The position numbers and the translations under genes are program-made. Source: Flaccisagitta enflata (Eukaryota > Chaetognatha > Sagittoidea > Aphragmophora). From it: 64,000 bases of DNA. The notes beneath the pieces were generated by a model. The model made no database searches, was not told where the DNA came from, and worked only from the letters and a program-made list of their open reading frames with translations. The stretch is from positions 24,738,001-24,802,000 of the forward strand of contig OZ231126.1 in NCBI GenBank assembly GCA_965153355.1, given 5' to 3'. This document shows positions 49,523 to 62,120 of this stretch, piece by piece (position 1 is the stretch's first letter; the number at the start of each line of letters is the position of its first letter).

Positions 49523-49525
<3 letters not shown>
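49393..49525 (+). mobile_element. Family I element, decayed
   Basis: CTTCTTCTCAGTCGCTTAAA at the start, ATTACTGCCCCTGCC in the body and TGTATCCGGCC at the end keep family order. The hairpin's second arm and the GTCGG tract are lost. Confidence 0.55.
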
Positions 49526-49527
<2 letters not shown>

Positions 49528-49620
<93 letters not shown>

Positions 49621-49638
49621 TCTCTCTCTCTCTCTCAC
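49528..49638. repeat. (CT)n microsatellite
   Basis: CT run with one CCCT variant, ending in CACACACA. Confidence 0.97.
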
Positions 49639-49775
49639 ACACACACTCATCATTTTCCTTGGAATTGGCGTTGGAGAGAAGGCAGGGGTTAATGTTTTCC
49701 CTGATGAAGATTTCGTCTAAGGAAAGATTTTCCTCTTAACGACTTCGTTTCACAATTTCGCATTCAATTTTTTTT

Positions 49776-49876
<101 letters not shown>

Positions 49877-50204
49877 AAAAAACAGACGTGAAGGGAGATA
49901 AACGAAAAGAGATTGAATGCTTTTACGGTGAGCCGTTAATGATTTTCGAAATGAAATTAGAAAATCTTCCTTCTGAAAAAAGCAAGAGGAAAATTTTGCT
50001 GAACTCAATTTCACGGCTTTTGGTAAATTCGATCGGGAAATAAAGAGAGACTGACATCTTTCCTTATATTCTTGGAAATACACCTAAAATGTATATACAA
50101 GACATATACGGTAAAGGAATAAAGATTTTGCAAACGGATCCACAGAAGATGTCTTCTAAACTTGTTACTCGTTGTTGTTATGAAAAGAATTTACTATGCG
50201 TCCA

Positions 50205-50757
50205 AGGATCGCACATGGTCAGCGGTACCCGATGCCCTGCTTGAAGTGATGAGCCAAAAGGGTGGAGTGAGAGCAGGGCAGCGCCCCTAAGGGGCCGATG
50301 TCCTGTAGGACACAGGGGTGAATTATCCTGATGTCCTGTGGGGGCACGTTTGAGGGCATTTGATTGCTTGGAGTAGGGGTTCCATGGGCTTATATGAGAT
50401 CAGGGATGAAGGCATCTTTCAAACCTGAATTGGAAAATTTGAGGGCTGATTTTGGGCCTGAGAGGGTGATTTTGGACCTGAGTGGGTTGATTTTGAGCCT
50501 GAGAGCTAATTTTGGATCTCAGAGGGTTGATTTTAGGCCTGGAAAGGCTAATTCTTTATCTGAGAGGGCTGATTTGAGGCCTGAGAGGGCTGTTTAGAGA
50601 ACCAAGAGGGACCTGAGTAGCGGGGGGACGGATGGATGGACGGATGGATGCACGAATAAACGGACGGATGCACAGATGGATGGACTGACGGATAGACAAA
50701 TGGATGGAAATTCACCCCTGTGTCTTAAAGGACATCGGCCCTTTGGGCCCGCTGCCC
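50205..50757. mobile_element. Family II foldback element d
   Basis: Arm at left (GATCGCACATGGTCAGCGGT, ACCCGATGCCCTGC). Terminal repeats are 50276-50323 and 50708-50757 (CGATGTCCTGTAGGACACAG). Core units resemble GATTTTGGGCCTGAGAGGGT. A GGACGGATGGATGG tract precedes the right terminus. Confidence 0.88.
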
Positions 50758-52019
50758 AAAAACTAATGTGTATAATGCTTATGTATCCAAGAGTTGACAG
50801 AGAAATTGCCATTTGCATACCATGGCGAATTCGTCATGCCGCAACCTCACCTGGGCTGTGGCAAGTAAGTGAATAGAAAACTCTCTTGAATAAATTTCCC
50901 CCCATACCAGCAAGCATAAAGCAGTTGTCAAATGATATCTAATGTATAAGTCACTTGAATTAAAATTCCATGGGTAAGGTTTATCCAAGGTCACAGGTTT
51001 GAATTTCCGACTGGTTTTGCAATTTGAGTCAATGGATTGATTGAAAAAAAAGAGAAGCATAGAGTGAATATTTGAATTTTTTTTCCATTTTCGTTCTTGG
51101 AGATTTAAGGAGGTTTACGATGATTTTTTTCTTAAGTTGAGTTTTATTGAATTTGTCTTAGCGTTTTATAAATTAGATCTTTTTGTTTTAGAACAAAAAG
51201 ACGAGTTAGTTGAAATTCATTTGACTTCAAAACTAATCTGGATACTACTTAGCATGCAAGCAACAGGGTAAGCACACTGGAAGTTTAAAGGACTGACGAA
51301 GGAAGGACTGGCGAAGGATGGACAGTTAAACCGTCTCCCTTGGTGATAAATACGGAAATAATCGATCTCCTTTGGCGATAAATCATCCCTCATGGGAAGA
51401 TACTTTCATCGTGTCTCATCGTGTCTCATCGCGCCTAAAGCCTCACAGCGTCATTGCGTTCGATTGTGTTAGATAATCATTGTTGTTATTTCGTTACTGT
51501 GATAATTAACTTTTAACCCACAGCCGTACACAGGCACCTTTCTTTGATTGTTGATTAAAAACATGATCGTTTGCATATATTTTTGGTAGAGGAAATTTGG
51601 TATTTGATCGGTAGGACGAGTTTAGCAATTTCTCGAGTCTATAACCCTATGAATTTGACCTCTTTCTGTTTCCACCATCAAGTCTCAAAATACTACCCTA
51701 AAGACTGACCGAGGCCTCCTAAACTGATCGTTGGACCCGGCCGTCATGCTATGGCGGCAGCAAATATATATAAAATGTCCGCTTTGTTTACAAACATTAC
51801 CCGACGTACCGATGCCAACCGCGTGCAAACAATCTTATAGAGATTCTCCAGGTGAAGAGACTTACCACTCAGAGACCTCTTAAACTGGTTTGAGTCACAA
51901 GTTTGCGTTGCAGTTATTGAAAGAGAAAAGATAAGGTAACAGGCCGCTTAAGCGTCATTATGGACAGCGGTTTCTGTTACCCAATGGATTCCATTTATCA
52001 TTACGGTGTTGAGGTTATG
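50758..52019. other. Unassigned DNA
   Basis: CATCGTGTCTCATCGTGTCT (about 51408-51430) is a short tandem repeat. No gene is recognised. Confidence 0.4.
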
Positions 52020-52246
52020 GGGCAGCGGCCCCGGAGTAGTATGACTCCACACAGAGCAATTTTATATTGGAGTTTTTGGAGTTAAGGGGCTTATGACTAT
52101 GGTTTTGGTTTTAAGGCCTGAATTGCCTGAAATGGGATAAGAAGCCTTGAACTTAACGTAGGAGTCCAAACTTGAGGCCTACAAGGATAGATTAAAAGAC
52201 TAAAAGCCAACGAGTACCGCCTACCATCTATCACTTTTGCAACTGT
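52020..52246. mobile_element. Family II remnant i
   Basis: GGGGCAGCGGCCCCGGAGTA at the left, GGCCTGAATTGCCTGAAATG in the middle, and a decayed arm AACGAGTACCGCCTACCATC, TATCACTTTTGCAACTG at the right. The right terminal repeat is lost. Confidence 0.6.
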
Positions 52247-52320
52247 TCATATCATACAGGTATGGTTACTACGTGTGTGTCTCAGACGCACCGTGAAATC
52301 GTTGTCAACACTCAAAACGA

Positions 52321-53261
<941 letters not shown>

Positions 53262-53278
53262 TTTCCATCTATCTATTA

Positions 53279-53359
<81 letters not shown>

Positions 53360-53360
53360 A

Positions 53361-53430
<70 letters not shown>

Positions 53431-53650
53431 ACTATTCAGCCTGTCACTCTCTTTCTATCCATCTATCTATTTTTCTATCTCTCTATCTATCTAATTATCT
53501 ATCTACCTATCTATCTATCTATCTATCTATATCTATCTATCTATCTATCTATCCAACTATTTATTTGTCTATCTATATGTCTATCTATCTACATATCTAT
53601 CTAGATATTTATCTTTCTATCCATCTATCCATCTATCTATCTTTCTAAAA
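53262..53650. repeat. (CTAT)n microsatellite
   Basis: CTAT with phase slips near 53360 and 53530. The right third is increasingly degenerate. Confidence 0.97.
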
Positions 53651-54065
53651 ATCTACTTTTCCACGGTAGAAGATTGCTGACATGACATATCGAAAAGGTA
53701 GAGTGTGAAAAACTTAACGTGGGAAACTTACAACTGATAATGATTTATCAAAAAGACACCCGAGATAAAGGATCCTTTTAATATATACTCATACATTTGT
53801 CATCAATTCAAGGACAACTCACCTCTATTTCATTTTCAACAAGCAAAAAAATGACATGGCCGCTATGACATCACACGTCGGGCATGTTTAATTGTAAGGG
53901 CACAGTTACACGCAAATAATCAAATATTACGTCATAGGTTAACACATTCATAAATCCATAGTTCCTTGCAATAAAATCCTAGTTCCTTCTTTCGCGTTTG
54001 CTCTTGAGTGGGTTCTTACAACTGATACTGGAAGAAAATATGGGGAAAAGAAAAAAAACAAGCAA

Positions 54066-54533
<468 letters not shown>

Positions 54534-54589
54534 AAAAAAAGAAGGAGAGATGGATGGGGAAAGCAAACAAGGATATTTAGACCCAAGGT

Positions 54590-54645
54590 AGACGGATCGA
54601 CGTACAGATTGACGGACCGCGCGTTGGCGCATCTTATAAAGAAAA
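54590..54645 (-). repeat. Family I fragment
   Basis: GACGGATCGACGTACAGATT, GACGGACC and GCGTTGGCGCATCTTATAAAG resemble the minus-strand tract and hairpin region; the stem is mostly lost. Confidence 0.4.
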
Positions 54646-54935
54646 CAAAAAAGAAAGAAGATGCAAACGAAACAGACCAGGTAAAGAAAAAAGTAAAAAA
54701 TTGCAAAAAGGTAAAAAGGTAAAAAGTGCAAAAAGGAAAAAAAAGAACAAAAAGAAAAAAACTGTTAGGGTCTGATTAATGATCTTCGGTTTTCATCAAT
54801 GGAAGGTTGAGCGACGACCAATCGATACTCAAACATTGTCGATTCGTCTTCTAAACATCGCCAATCAAAAACTAACGCTACCTTCTTTTTCTGTATTCAC
54901 TATCTTTCCTTTCGTTCCTTTCTCTCTCTTTTTTT

Positions 54936-55556
54936 GGGCAACGGTCCCGAAGTGCCCAATAACCTATGCTTTCACACACAGGAAATTTCTTGTTCTTGTT
55001 CTTCTTCTTGTCTGCACATCCTCCCCTCTTCAGGCTCAGGTTCCAGTCTTAAGGCTAAAATTCCAACTTCTAGGCACAGATTTCAGCCTCAACGCTTAAA
55101 TTCCAGCCTTTAGACTCAAATTCCAGCCTCGAGGCTTGAACTCCGGCCTCAAAGCTCAAATTCCAGCTTCTTGGCACAAATTTCAGCCCAAGGTCCAAAG
55201 TTAGGGGCAAAATTTCTAATCTCGAGGCCCAAATCCCAGCCTTGAGGCCCAAATCCCAGCCTCAAGGTTCAAATCCTAGCTTCCAGGCCTAAATATTTGC
55301 CTGAAGGCTTTAATTTCAGCCCTGTGGCTCATATCTGAGCCTCAAAACTGAAGTCTCAGCCTCATGGCTCAAATCCCAGTCTTGAAGTCCAACTAAGCCC
55401 TTGGACCAGAAAATGCTGCATGATTCCCCATGGGCCATGATGCTAAGCAAAGGTCATCGGTACTATTCAGGGATGCTGCCTCTCTCACCTTCTCACCCAC
55501 ACAGACACCAATATGGGGGCATCGGGTACTGCTGCCCATGTAATGATTATGCGACT
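54936..55556. mobile_element. Family II foldback element e
   Basis: GGGCAACGGTCCCGAAGTGC, CCAATAACCTATGCTTTCAC at the left; AAAGGTCATCGGTACTATTC, AGGGATGCTGCC at the right (about 55450-55481). Core units are GGCTCAAATTCCAGCCTC (about 55028-55400). The arm (GGGCATCGGGTACTGCTGCC) runs to GCGACTATTC. Both termini have drifted, so it is older than b. Confidence 0.8.
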
Positions 55557-55644
55557 ATTCTATCTTTCTTTCCTGTTTTTCTGATTTTCTTTCCTCTTTG
55601 CTCGCTGTTTCTCTTTGTATATCATTATATTCTAATCTTATCTT

Positions 55645-55732
55645 ATAATAATCTACAAGATGCTTTATCTGTCCGTCGGTCCGCCGGTAGTTGAAAAGTA
55701 AAAAATGCTGTGGTTGAAGGTGTGTGTGTACG

Positions 55733-55821
<89 letters not shown>

Positions 55822-55862
55822 ATGTGAGGGGGGGGGGGTTGTATGCCCTGCCCAGCCGTCCG
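55645..55862 (+). mobile_element. Family I element interrupted by a (GT)n expansion
   Basis: CTACAAGATGCTTTATCTGT, CCGTCGGTCCGCCGGTAGTT at 55653-55692, then GT repeats (55716-55822), a G run, and CCCTGCCCAGCCGTCCGTAC. The microsatellite expanded within the body. The 5' hairpin is lost. Confidence 0.6.
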
Positions 55863-57138
55863 TACCAAAAATAACGTTATTGCAACTCTGGGTTACTTAT
55901 TGATTCCTCTCCTATCTTCATCGTTTATATCAAAATTTAATGATTTATTCCTTATTTCATTTCATTTCATATGTTCATACCTCCCTATTCTATCTTTCTT
56001 TTCATTTTCATCCTCTTCTATCATTACATCTTTCTATCTTATTTTTTTTACTCTTGCCCCTCTCCTCTTCCTCCCCCCCCCCTTTCATTTTTTCTTTCTC
56101 TTTATCTCTGCCTCTTTCAGTTCTTTCTCAACGAATTTTCGTTTTTTGATTTTCGAAGCCAATTGAGAGAATGACTAATGATCATTCGCAGAATGAAAAC
56201 AAAGTTATGAAAAATGGTGCTGGGTCTCCCGCGGTTTGTTTGAACGTCAAAAATGAGCTTCAAACCACGAAATTCGACATTGAATTTCTGTTAAAAGAAT
56301 TTGTCTCCTTACAGAAAAAAAAGGAAAGCAAACAGAGAAAAAAAGAAAAAAAAAGGTATGATGAAATGAGATATTTACAAGAAAAGATACCAGTTATCAC
56401 GAGCAAGATTTTGAGGAAAAAAAGATTTAAAAATTGAATTAAAAACTGGGGCGTAACACGAAAGATCAGTCATTATGATGCAAGGAAAAGTAAAGAAATA
56501 GGAAAAGCAAAGAAAGATCACACACTAACCGCGCGACGGACTTACCATGACCATGTAGTATAAAAGAAATTAGAAACCCTCAAAAGCTGGACTGTCCATA
56601 TTGTCATGAACGGCATATTCAGCAAAACAGATCAGAGATTGTGGGTGCTCACAATTGGAAAACTTGGTTATGTTATGATGAAAAAGATAAATATTGCTCA
56701 ATTGTAATATCAATAAACGATTGTGTAAATACATTTGTACACCATTATTTCTTTCTCTGCTTTTTTCTATCGCTGGAAAAAGCGCAAGATTCAAATTTTT
56801 GCCTCGCGCGCATCTTTAAGTCATTTTTCTCCTGTTCTGAAACTGCTTAAAGAGTGAGGCTGTGCTCTCATTCTTTATTCGTTTTTTGTTTGTTTGTTTG
56901 ATTGTTTTTGTTTTGTTTTGTTTTTTGCTTTTTGCTTTTTTCTTTTTTGTTTGTTTGTTTGTTTGTTTGTTTGTTTGTCTGTTTGTTTGTTTCTTTTATT
57001 TTTTTTTTCTTCCTTCGTATTTCTTTCTTTCTTTTTTCTTTCTTTTTTCTTCCTCTCTTTCTCGTTCTTTCTTTCTCCCTTTTATACTTTCTTCCTTCTT
57101 TTTCATTCTGTCTTTCTTTTGTTCTGTCTTTCTTTCGT
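55863..57138. other. Unassigned DNA, pyrimidine-rich at both ends
   Basis: An 88-codon plus frame (56171-56437) is non-repetitive at first (SPAVCLNVKNELQTTKFDIE) then lysine-rich. I do not recognise it. TTTG repeats lie at 56940-56995. Confidence 0.35.
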
Positions 57139-57155
57139 TGTCTGTCTTTTTTTTT

Positions 57156-57238
<83 letters not shown>

Positions 57239-57241
57239 CTC
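57139..57241. repeat. (CTTT)n microsatellite abutting family I
   Basis: CTTT for about 95 bases ending at the TTTTTAG of the next element. Confidence 0.97.
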
Positions 57242-57404
57242 TTTTTAGTCGCGGACACGCGACTCTACACCTTGCCGTGTCGGTCGGTCCGTCCGTCCGT
57301 CCGTCGGTCCGTCCGTCGGTCACATTTCTGAATTGCGAGCGGTTTTCGCATTACTGCTCCTGCCCAACCGTCCGCGACTGGATTGCCGTGTATCCGGCCT
57401 TGTT
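57242..57404 (+). mobile_element. Family I hairpin element, well preserved
   Basis: TTTTTAG, perfect hairpin AGTCGCG-GACA-CGCGACT (57247-57264), CTCTACACCTTGCCGTGTCG, GTCC/GTCGG tract, GCGAGCGGTTTTCGCATTAC, CTGCTCCTGCCCAACCGTCC and CCGGCCTTGTT. Confidence 0.9.
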
Positions 57405-57408
57405 TTGG

Positions 57409-57775
57409 GCAATAGCCCCGGAGGAAACGAAGTCCTGTAGAACACAGGGGGTATCTGTCCGTCCGTCTGTCCATCTGTACGTACATACGTACGTCCGTCC
57501 CCCCCTCCCGCCTCATCTTGAGGGCTTCGTCTCCTGTGGGGCCTATCCAGACCCAAATTCTGCCCAATAACCCAAATCCAAGAATTATGGCCCAAATCTA
57601 AGCAAAATGGCCCAAATCCTAGCATAACTGCCCAAATTCAAGCAAAATGACCCAAATCTAGCCAGAAAAGCCCAATTCTGGCCTGAGGTCCATCATTTTG
57701 GCCCCTTAGACCTAAATTGTGGCCTCCAAAACCTAGATTCTGACCATATTTGAGCCATTTTGCTCAACTTTAGGC
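57409..57775. mobile_element. Family II element f, one-sided
   Basis: GGGCAATAGCCCCGGAGGAA, ACGAAGTCCTGTAGAACACA, GGGGG directly follows family I. Core units are GGCCCAAATCTAAGCAAAAT (57540-57700). No right terminal repeat is recognisable; a CTGT/CT microsatellite follows. Confidence 0.75.
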
Positions 57776-57796
57776 AATTATGCCATATTTCTTTCT

Positions 57797-58358
<562 letters not shown>

Positions 58359-59138
58359 CAGTATGATTGTTTTCGTTTGTAACATTTCATGACGACATAA
58401 CTTTTAAAGTTGTAGAGATAATCATATTCTGAAAAAAGATAGTGAAAGATATTGAAAATACATTTTATAGTATTAAAATCCCAAAACTTTTTAACAAAAT
58501 TTGGATCCAGATTTCTTACTATTTGTTGTAAGTCATATTTGGCTAAAATGAACTGTTTTTCATGTCTTGAGATAAACTGTTTTTCTTTGTATCGCTCTTA
58601 TTTCTAAACAATTTGACCTACAAATACCAGGTTGGTCTCAAATGAAAGATAATTTGAAGTAGTTTTAGAAAATAAAAAGAAAGAAACCTGTTTGGAAACA
58701 CAAATCATACAAAACTTGAAAGAAATGAGATCATTTTTAGAAATTTAACAAAAGTATGTGCCTATAGTTAATGAATTGTATTCAAAACATCAAATCAGTG
58801 CTTACTCATCAGAAAACCTTAAAACTAGATCAAATTATCTTTCATTTGAGACCAATCTGGCATCTGTAGCTCAAACCGTTTAGAAATGAGAACAATATAA
58901 AGGTAAACAGTCCATCTTTTTAATTTTCTCAAATTTTTCAATTTTACAACTTGTCAAGTTGGTCCTGTAGTTCATTTTTTTCACAAGAGAATCAGATTTT
59001 TCTAAATAGATCCTTTGATCGATGTGTTATAAAATGTATTTTCATAGTCTTTTAGGAACTTTTTTCAGAATTCAATTATTTCAACTACTTTAAGAATTAT
59101 GTCGTCATGAAATGTTACAAACGAAAACAATCATACTG
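58359..59138. mobile_element. Long-TIR MITE-like element, 780 bp, TA target
   Basis: CAGTATGATTGTTTTCGTTT, GTAACATTTCATGACGACAT at the left matches the complement of the right end exactly, then drifts. TA stands on both sides (58357-58358, 59139-59140). Interior blocks (AGACCAATCTGGCATCTG against CAGGTTGGTCTCAAATGAAA) are also inverted. It is non-coding. Confidence 0.88.
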
Positions 59139-59140
59139 TA

Positions 59141-60205
59141 GAGCGGAGGAAAAAATTCACGGTATTCGAGGAATAAAAAGACATAGCGACTGATTGCTAA
59201 TCAATGAATATGAGATAGCTAAAAGTTAAACATATTCCATGTCTTGAAGAATCTTCATTGTCGTTGCAACAATTGTCAAGAATGGTGATTTAGGAACAGT
59301 GCTAAAAATGATATCACAAATTTCAGCGTGTGACTCACTTTACAAAACTCGATTCAACAGTGGAATTTGGTAGAAGAACGGGAATGAAGTATGAACTTAG
59401 AGACACATTCGAGGGGAAGGACCAAGAAGAAGAATGGACCGAGAGAAGGAGAAATAGGGATACGAAACTGGGGAAATGATGGAATATCATGTAAATCAAT
59501 CATGTAAAATATCATATGAATGGGGAAATATCAATTTAATGTCATTTATAGGAACGAGTTACTGACGCTGGTTAGCCTTCAGCCGTGATTAAGGAATGTT
59601 AATGACGCTGATTAGCCTTTAACAAATTCTTACAAAAGTAATTATTATTAACAATTAATAGGCAGAACGGCAGGAGTACTGAAAAATAAGTCTTCATCAC
59701 CCAATTGGCCTATTGATAAAGATGATTGAATCAACAAGCCTTATGACTAATCTTTGGAATAACAAGAAATATGAATTAAAGCAAAATAACAAAACACTTC
59801 AAGATTGAACAAAAAAAAAACAACAAATAAGTAGATAAACGAAAATTCCCATTTTCTTTAATCAAGATTTTCACATGAAACGATCCCTTATTTTGAAATT
59901 ACTTTTTTCCACTTTCCAACTTTGAAACATGGAGGAAGGGAGAGTCATGAAAGAGGCGAAAGTTTGTCACTGACAACCGGTTAACTTGGTTGGGTTACAC
60001 GTGAGAGAATGAAACATAAGGAAGGGAGGTCAAGTCAGTAGTCAGGCGAAAAATCGTCAACTGTCTAGTGCACAGTGTCTCACGTATGAGTCTTAAAGAT
60101 ACACTGCACTGAGACGTGAGAATCAAAAAGATGGGGATGTCAGTTTACTATCAGGCGAAAAAAAAAAAACGGTTAAATTAGTCATGTTAAAGAGCACAAA
60201 AGCTT
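59141..60205. other. Unassigned DNA
   Basis: GACGCTGATTAGCCTT/GACGCTGGTTAGCCTT (59567, 59602) and two CAGT.AGGCGAAAAA blocks (60040, 60150) are short repeats. No gene is recognised. Confidence 0.4.
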
Positions 60206-60676
60206 AATAGTCGCAAAAGCGTTAGATGCCTGAGTAGGTTGAGCTTGATGTTGAAGGGGAGCAGGGCAGTGGCCCCAAAGGGGTCGATGACCGATGCTTG
60301 GACACAGGGGAATTTTCTCCTTCTTCTCCTCCTCCTCCTCCTCCTCCTCCGTCCCCCCTCCCCCAATCTCCAGGCCCATATCTCAGCTTCGAGACCCATA
60401 TCCCAGCCTTGAAGCCCAAATCCCAGTCTTGAGGCCCAAATCCCTCGAGGCTGGGATTTGGGTCTCGAAGATGGGATTTTCGCCTTATGATAGGTTTTGG
60501 GCCTTGAGGTTAGGGCTTGGGCCTCAAGACTGGGATTTGGGCCTCAAGGCTGGGATATGGGCCTCGAGGCTGAAATATGGGCCTGGAGTTGGGGGGGGAG
60601 GGATAGAAGGAGAAGGAGAAGGAGGAGGAGAAGAAGGAGCATAGCATAGATCATCGACTCCATCGGAGCCGCTGCC
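60206..60676. mobile_element. Family II foldback element g
   Basis: Decayed arm at left (AATAGTCGCAAAAGCGTTAG). Terminal repeats 60263-60300 and about 60641-60676 (GGGCAGTGGCCCCAAAGGGG, TCGATGACCGATGCTT). Core units of about 20 bp change orientation near 60440, from CCCAAATCCCAG to CTGGGATTTGGGCC. Confidence 0.85.
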
Positions 60677-60917
60677 CCAAAGGAGAACACGAAACCTGGA
60701 GTGGGAAGGTAGAGTCAGCGGGCGAGCGACGACCGCCACGTCGAATCTGGGGTGAGAATTTGAGGCGAATGACTTATGCATGAAGCATCGCCTCTTCTGG
60801 GCTTCGACTTTCGAAAAAGGGCTTTCTTTCAGCCTCTTGTTCTCCGTGATGTTCAATGGGACTCGCGAGGTTGGATGAGAAAAGGCTTACACTACAGTGA
60901 GGAAGTAAATACTAACA
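60677..60917. other. Unassigned DNA between two family II elements
   Basis: Normal composition with an open plus frame (60776-61030) that runs into the next element. No family is recognised. Confidence 0.35.
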
Positions 60918-61491
60918 GGTCGCCCAAGGGCAATATGTGGTCAGCGATACCCGTTGCCCTGCTTTGCATGATTTTGAATTGGAGTAAGAGGAAGCAGGGC
61001 AGCGGCCCCAAAGGGGACGAAGTCCTGTAGAACACAGGGGGACTTTCGTTCGTCCGTCCGTCCATCCGTCCCCCCAAGGCTCTTTCAGGCCTGAAATCTG
61101 CCCTCTCAGGCCTGAAATCTACCCTCTCAAGTTTGAAATCTGCCCTCTCAGGCTCTGAATCTGAGAGGGCAGATTTCAGGCCTGAGAGGGCAGATTTCAG
61201 GCCTGAAAGGGCAGATTTCAGGTCTGAAAGGGCAGATTTCAGGCCTAGAAGGGCAGATTTCAGACCTGAGAGGGCAGATTTCAGGCCTGAGAGGGCAGAT
61301 TTCAGGCCTGAGAGGGTAGATTTCAGGGCTGAGAGGGCAGATTTCAGGTCTGAGAGGGCAGATTTAAGGCCTGAGAGGGTAGATTTTAGGCCTGAGAGGG
61401 CCTGGGGGGGACGAACGGACGGAAGGACAGAAGGACGAACGAAAGTCCCCCTGTGTTCTACAGGACTTCGTCCCCTTCAGGGCCGCTGCCC
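60918..61491. mobile_element. Family II foldback element h
   Basis: The arm (60918-60996) and the terminal repeats (60997-61052, about 61437-61491) are nearly identical to element a. Core units of 21 bp (GGGCAGATTTCAGGCCTGAGA) invert orientation near 61155, so the core is itself a foldback. Read in frame the units give a 7-residue PERADFR repeat, which is incidental. Confidence 0.9.
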
Positions 61492-61553
61492 AAAAACGCA
61501 GATATGTGTGAATATGTGCATGTGTGAAAAATGATAACTACCGAGAACATATA

Positions 61554-62118
61554 CAGGGTGTTTCATGCCAGATTAGATATAAGAAAACAATGCTATTCTG
61601 GTTCTAAAAATGCAAAAATAATTCTGAAAAAAAAGATTCAAAAATCATTTGAGCTCCAATTTTTGTGTGTAAAAATTTCATTGGTCTGAGTCAAATATCT
61701 TGGCCATAACATCAATTTGAAGTAAAATGATCATTTACAGGAGAAGCTCTTTTAACATAATTTTGATTTTGAAAGTTCTTCTTTAAATTGCTCTCATTTC
61801 TAAATGGCTTGAGTTACAGATGCCAGATTGGTCTCAAATTAAAGCTTATAAAATCTTCTGTGATTTGAGACCAGTCTGGCATCTGAAGCTCATGCCATTT
61901 AGAAATTAGACCAATTAAAAAAAAAAGCTAATGGAAATTCAGCTGTGAATATTCATTTTACTTCATCCTAATGTTATGGCCGAGATATTTGACCCAGAAA
62001 TTTTTACACAAAAAATTGGAGCTCAAGTGTTTTTTGAATCTTTTTAGGAATGGTTTTTACATTTTTAGAAGCAGAATGGCATTATTTTCTTATATCTAAT
62101 TTGCCATGAAACACCCTG
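61554..62118. mobile_element. Long-TIR MITE-like element, 565 bp, TA target
   Basis: CAGGGTGTTTCATGCCAGAT and CATTTGAGCTCCAATTTTTG at the left are mirrored at the right (AAAAATTGGAGCTCAAGTG, AATTTGCCATGAAACACCCTG). The centre (GCCAGATTGGTCTCAAATTA / TTTGAGACCAGTCTGGC) is inverted too, so almost the whole element folds. TA borders both ends (61552-61553, 62119-62120). It is non-coding. Confidence 0.9.
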
Positions 62119-62120
62119 TA

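Noticed and set aside
61133-61534. Protein with RADFRPE heptad-like repeats
   Set aside because: The 7-residue period equals the 21-bp DNA unit of family II h, which has inverted termini and inverted cores. No start context or conservation is visible.
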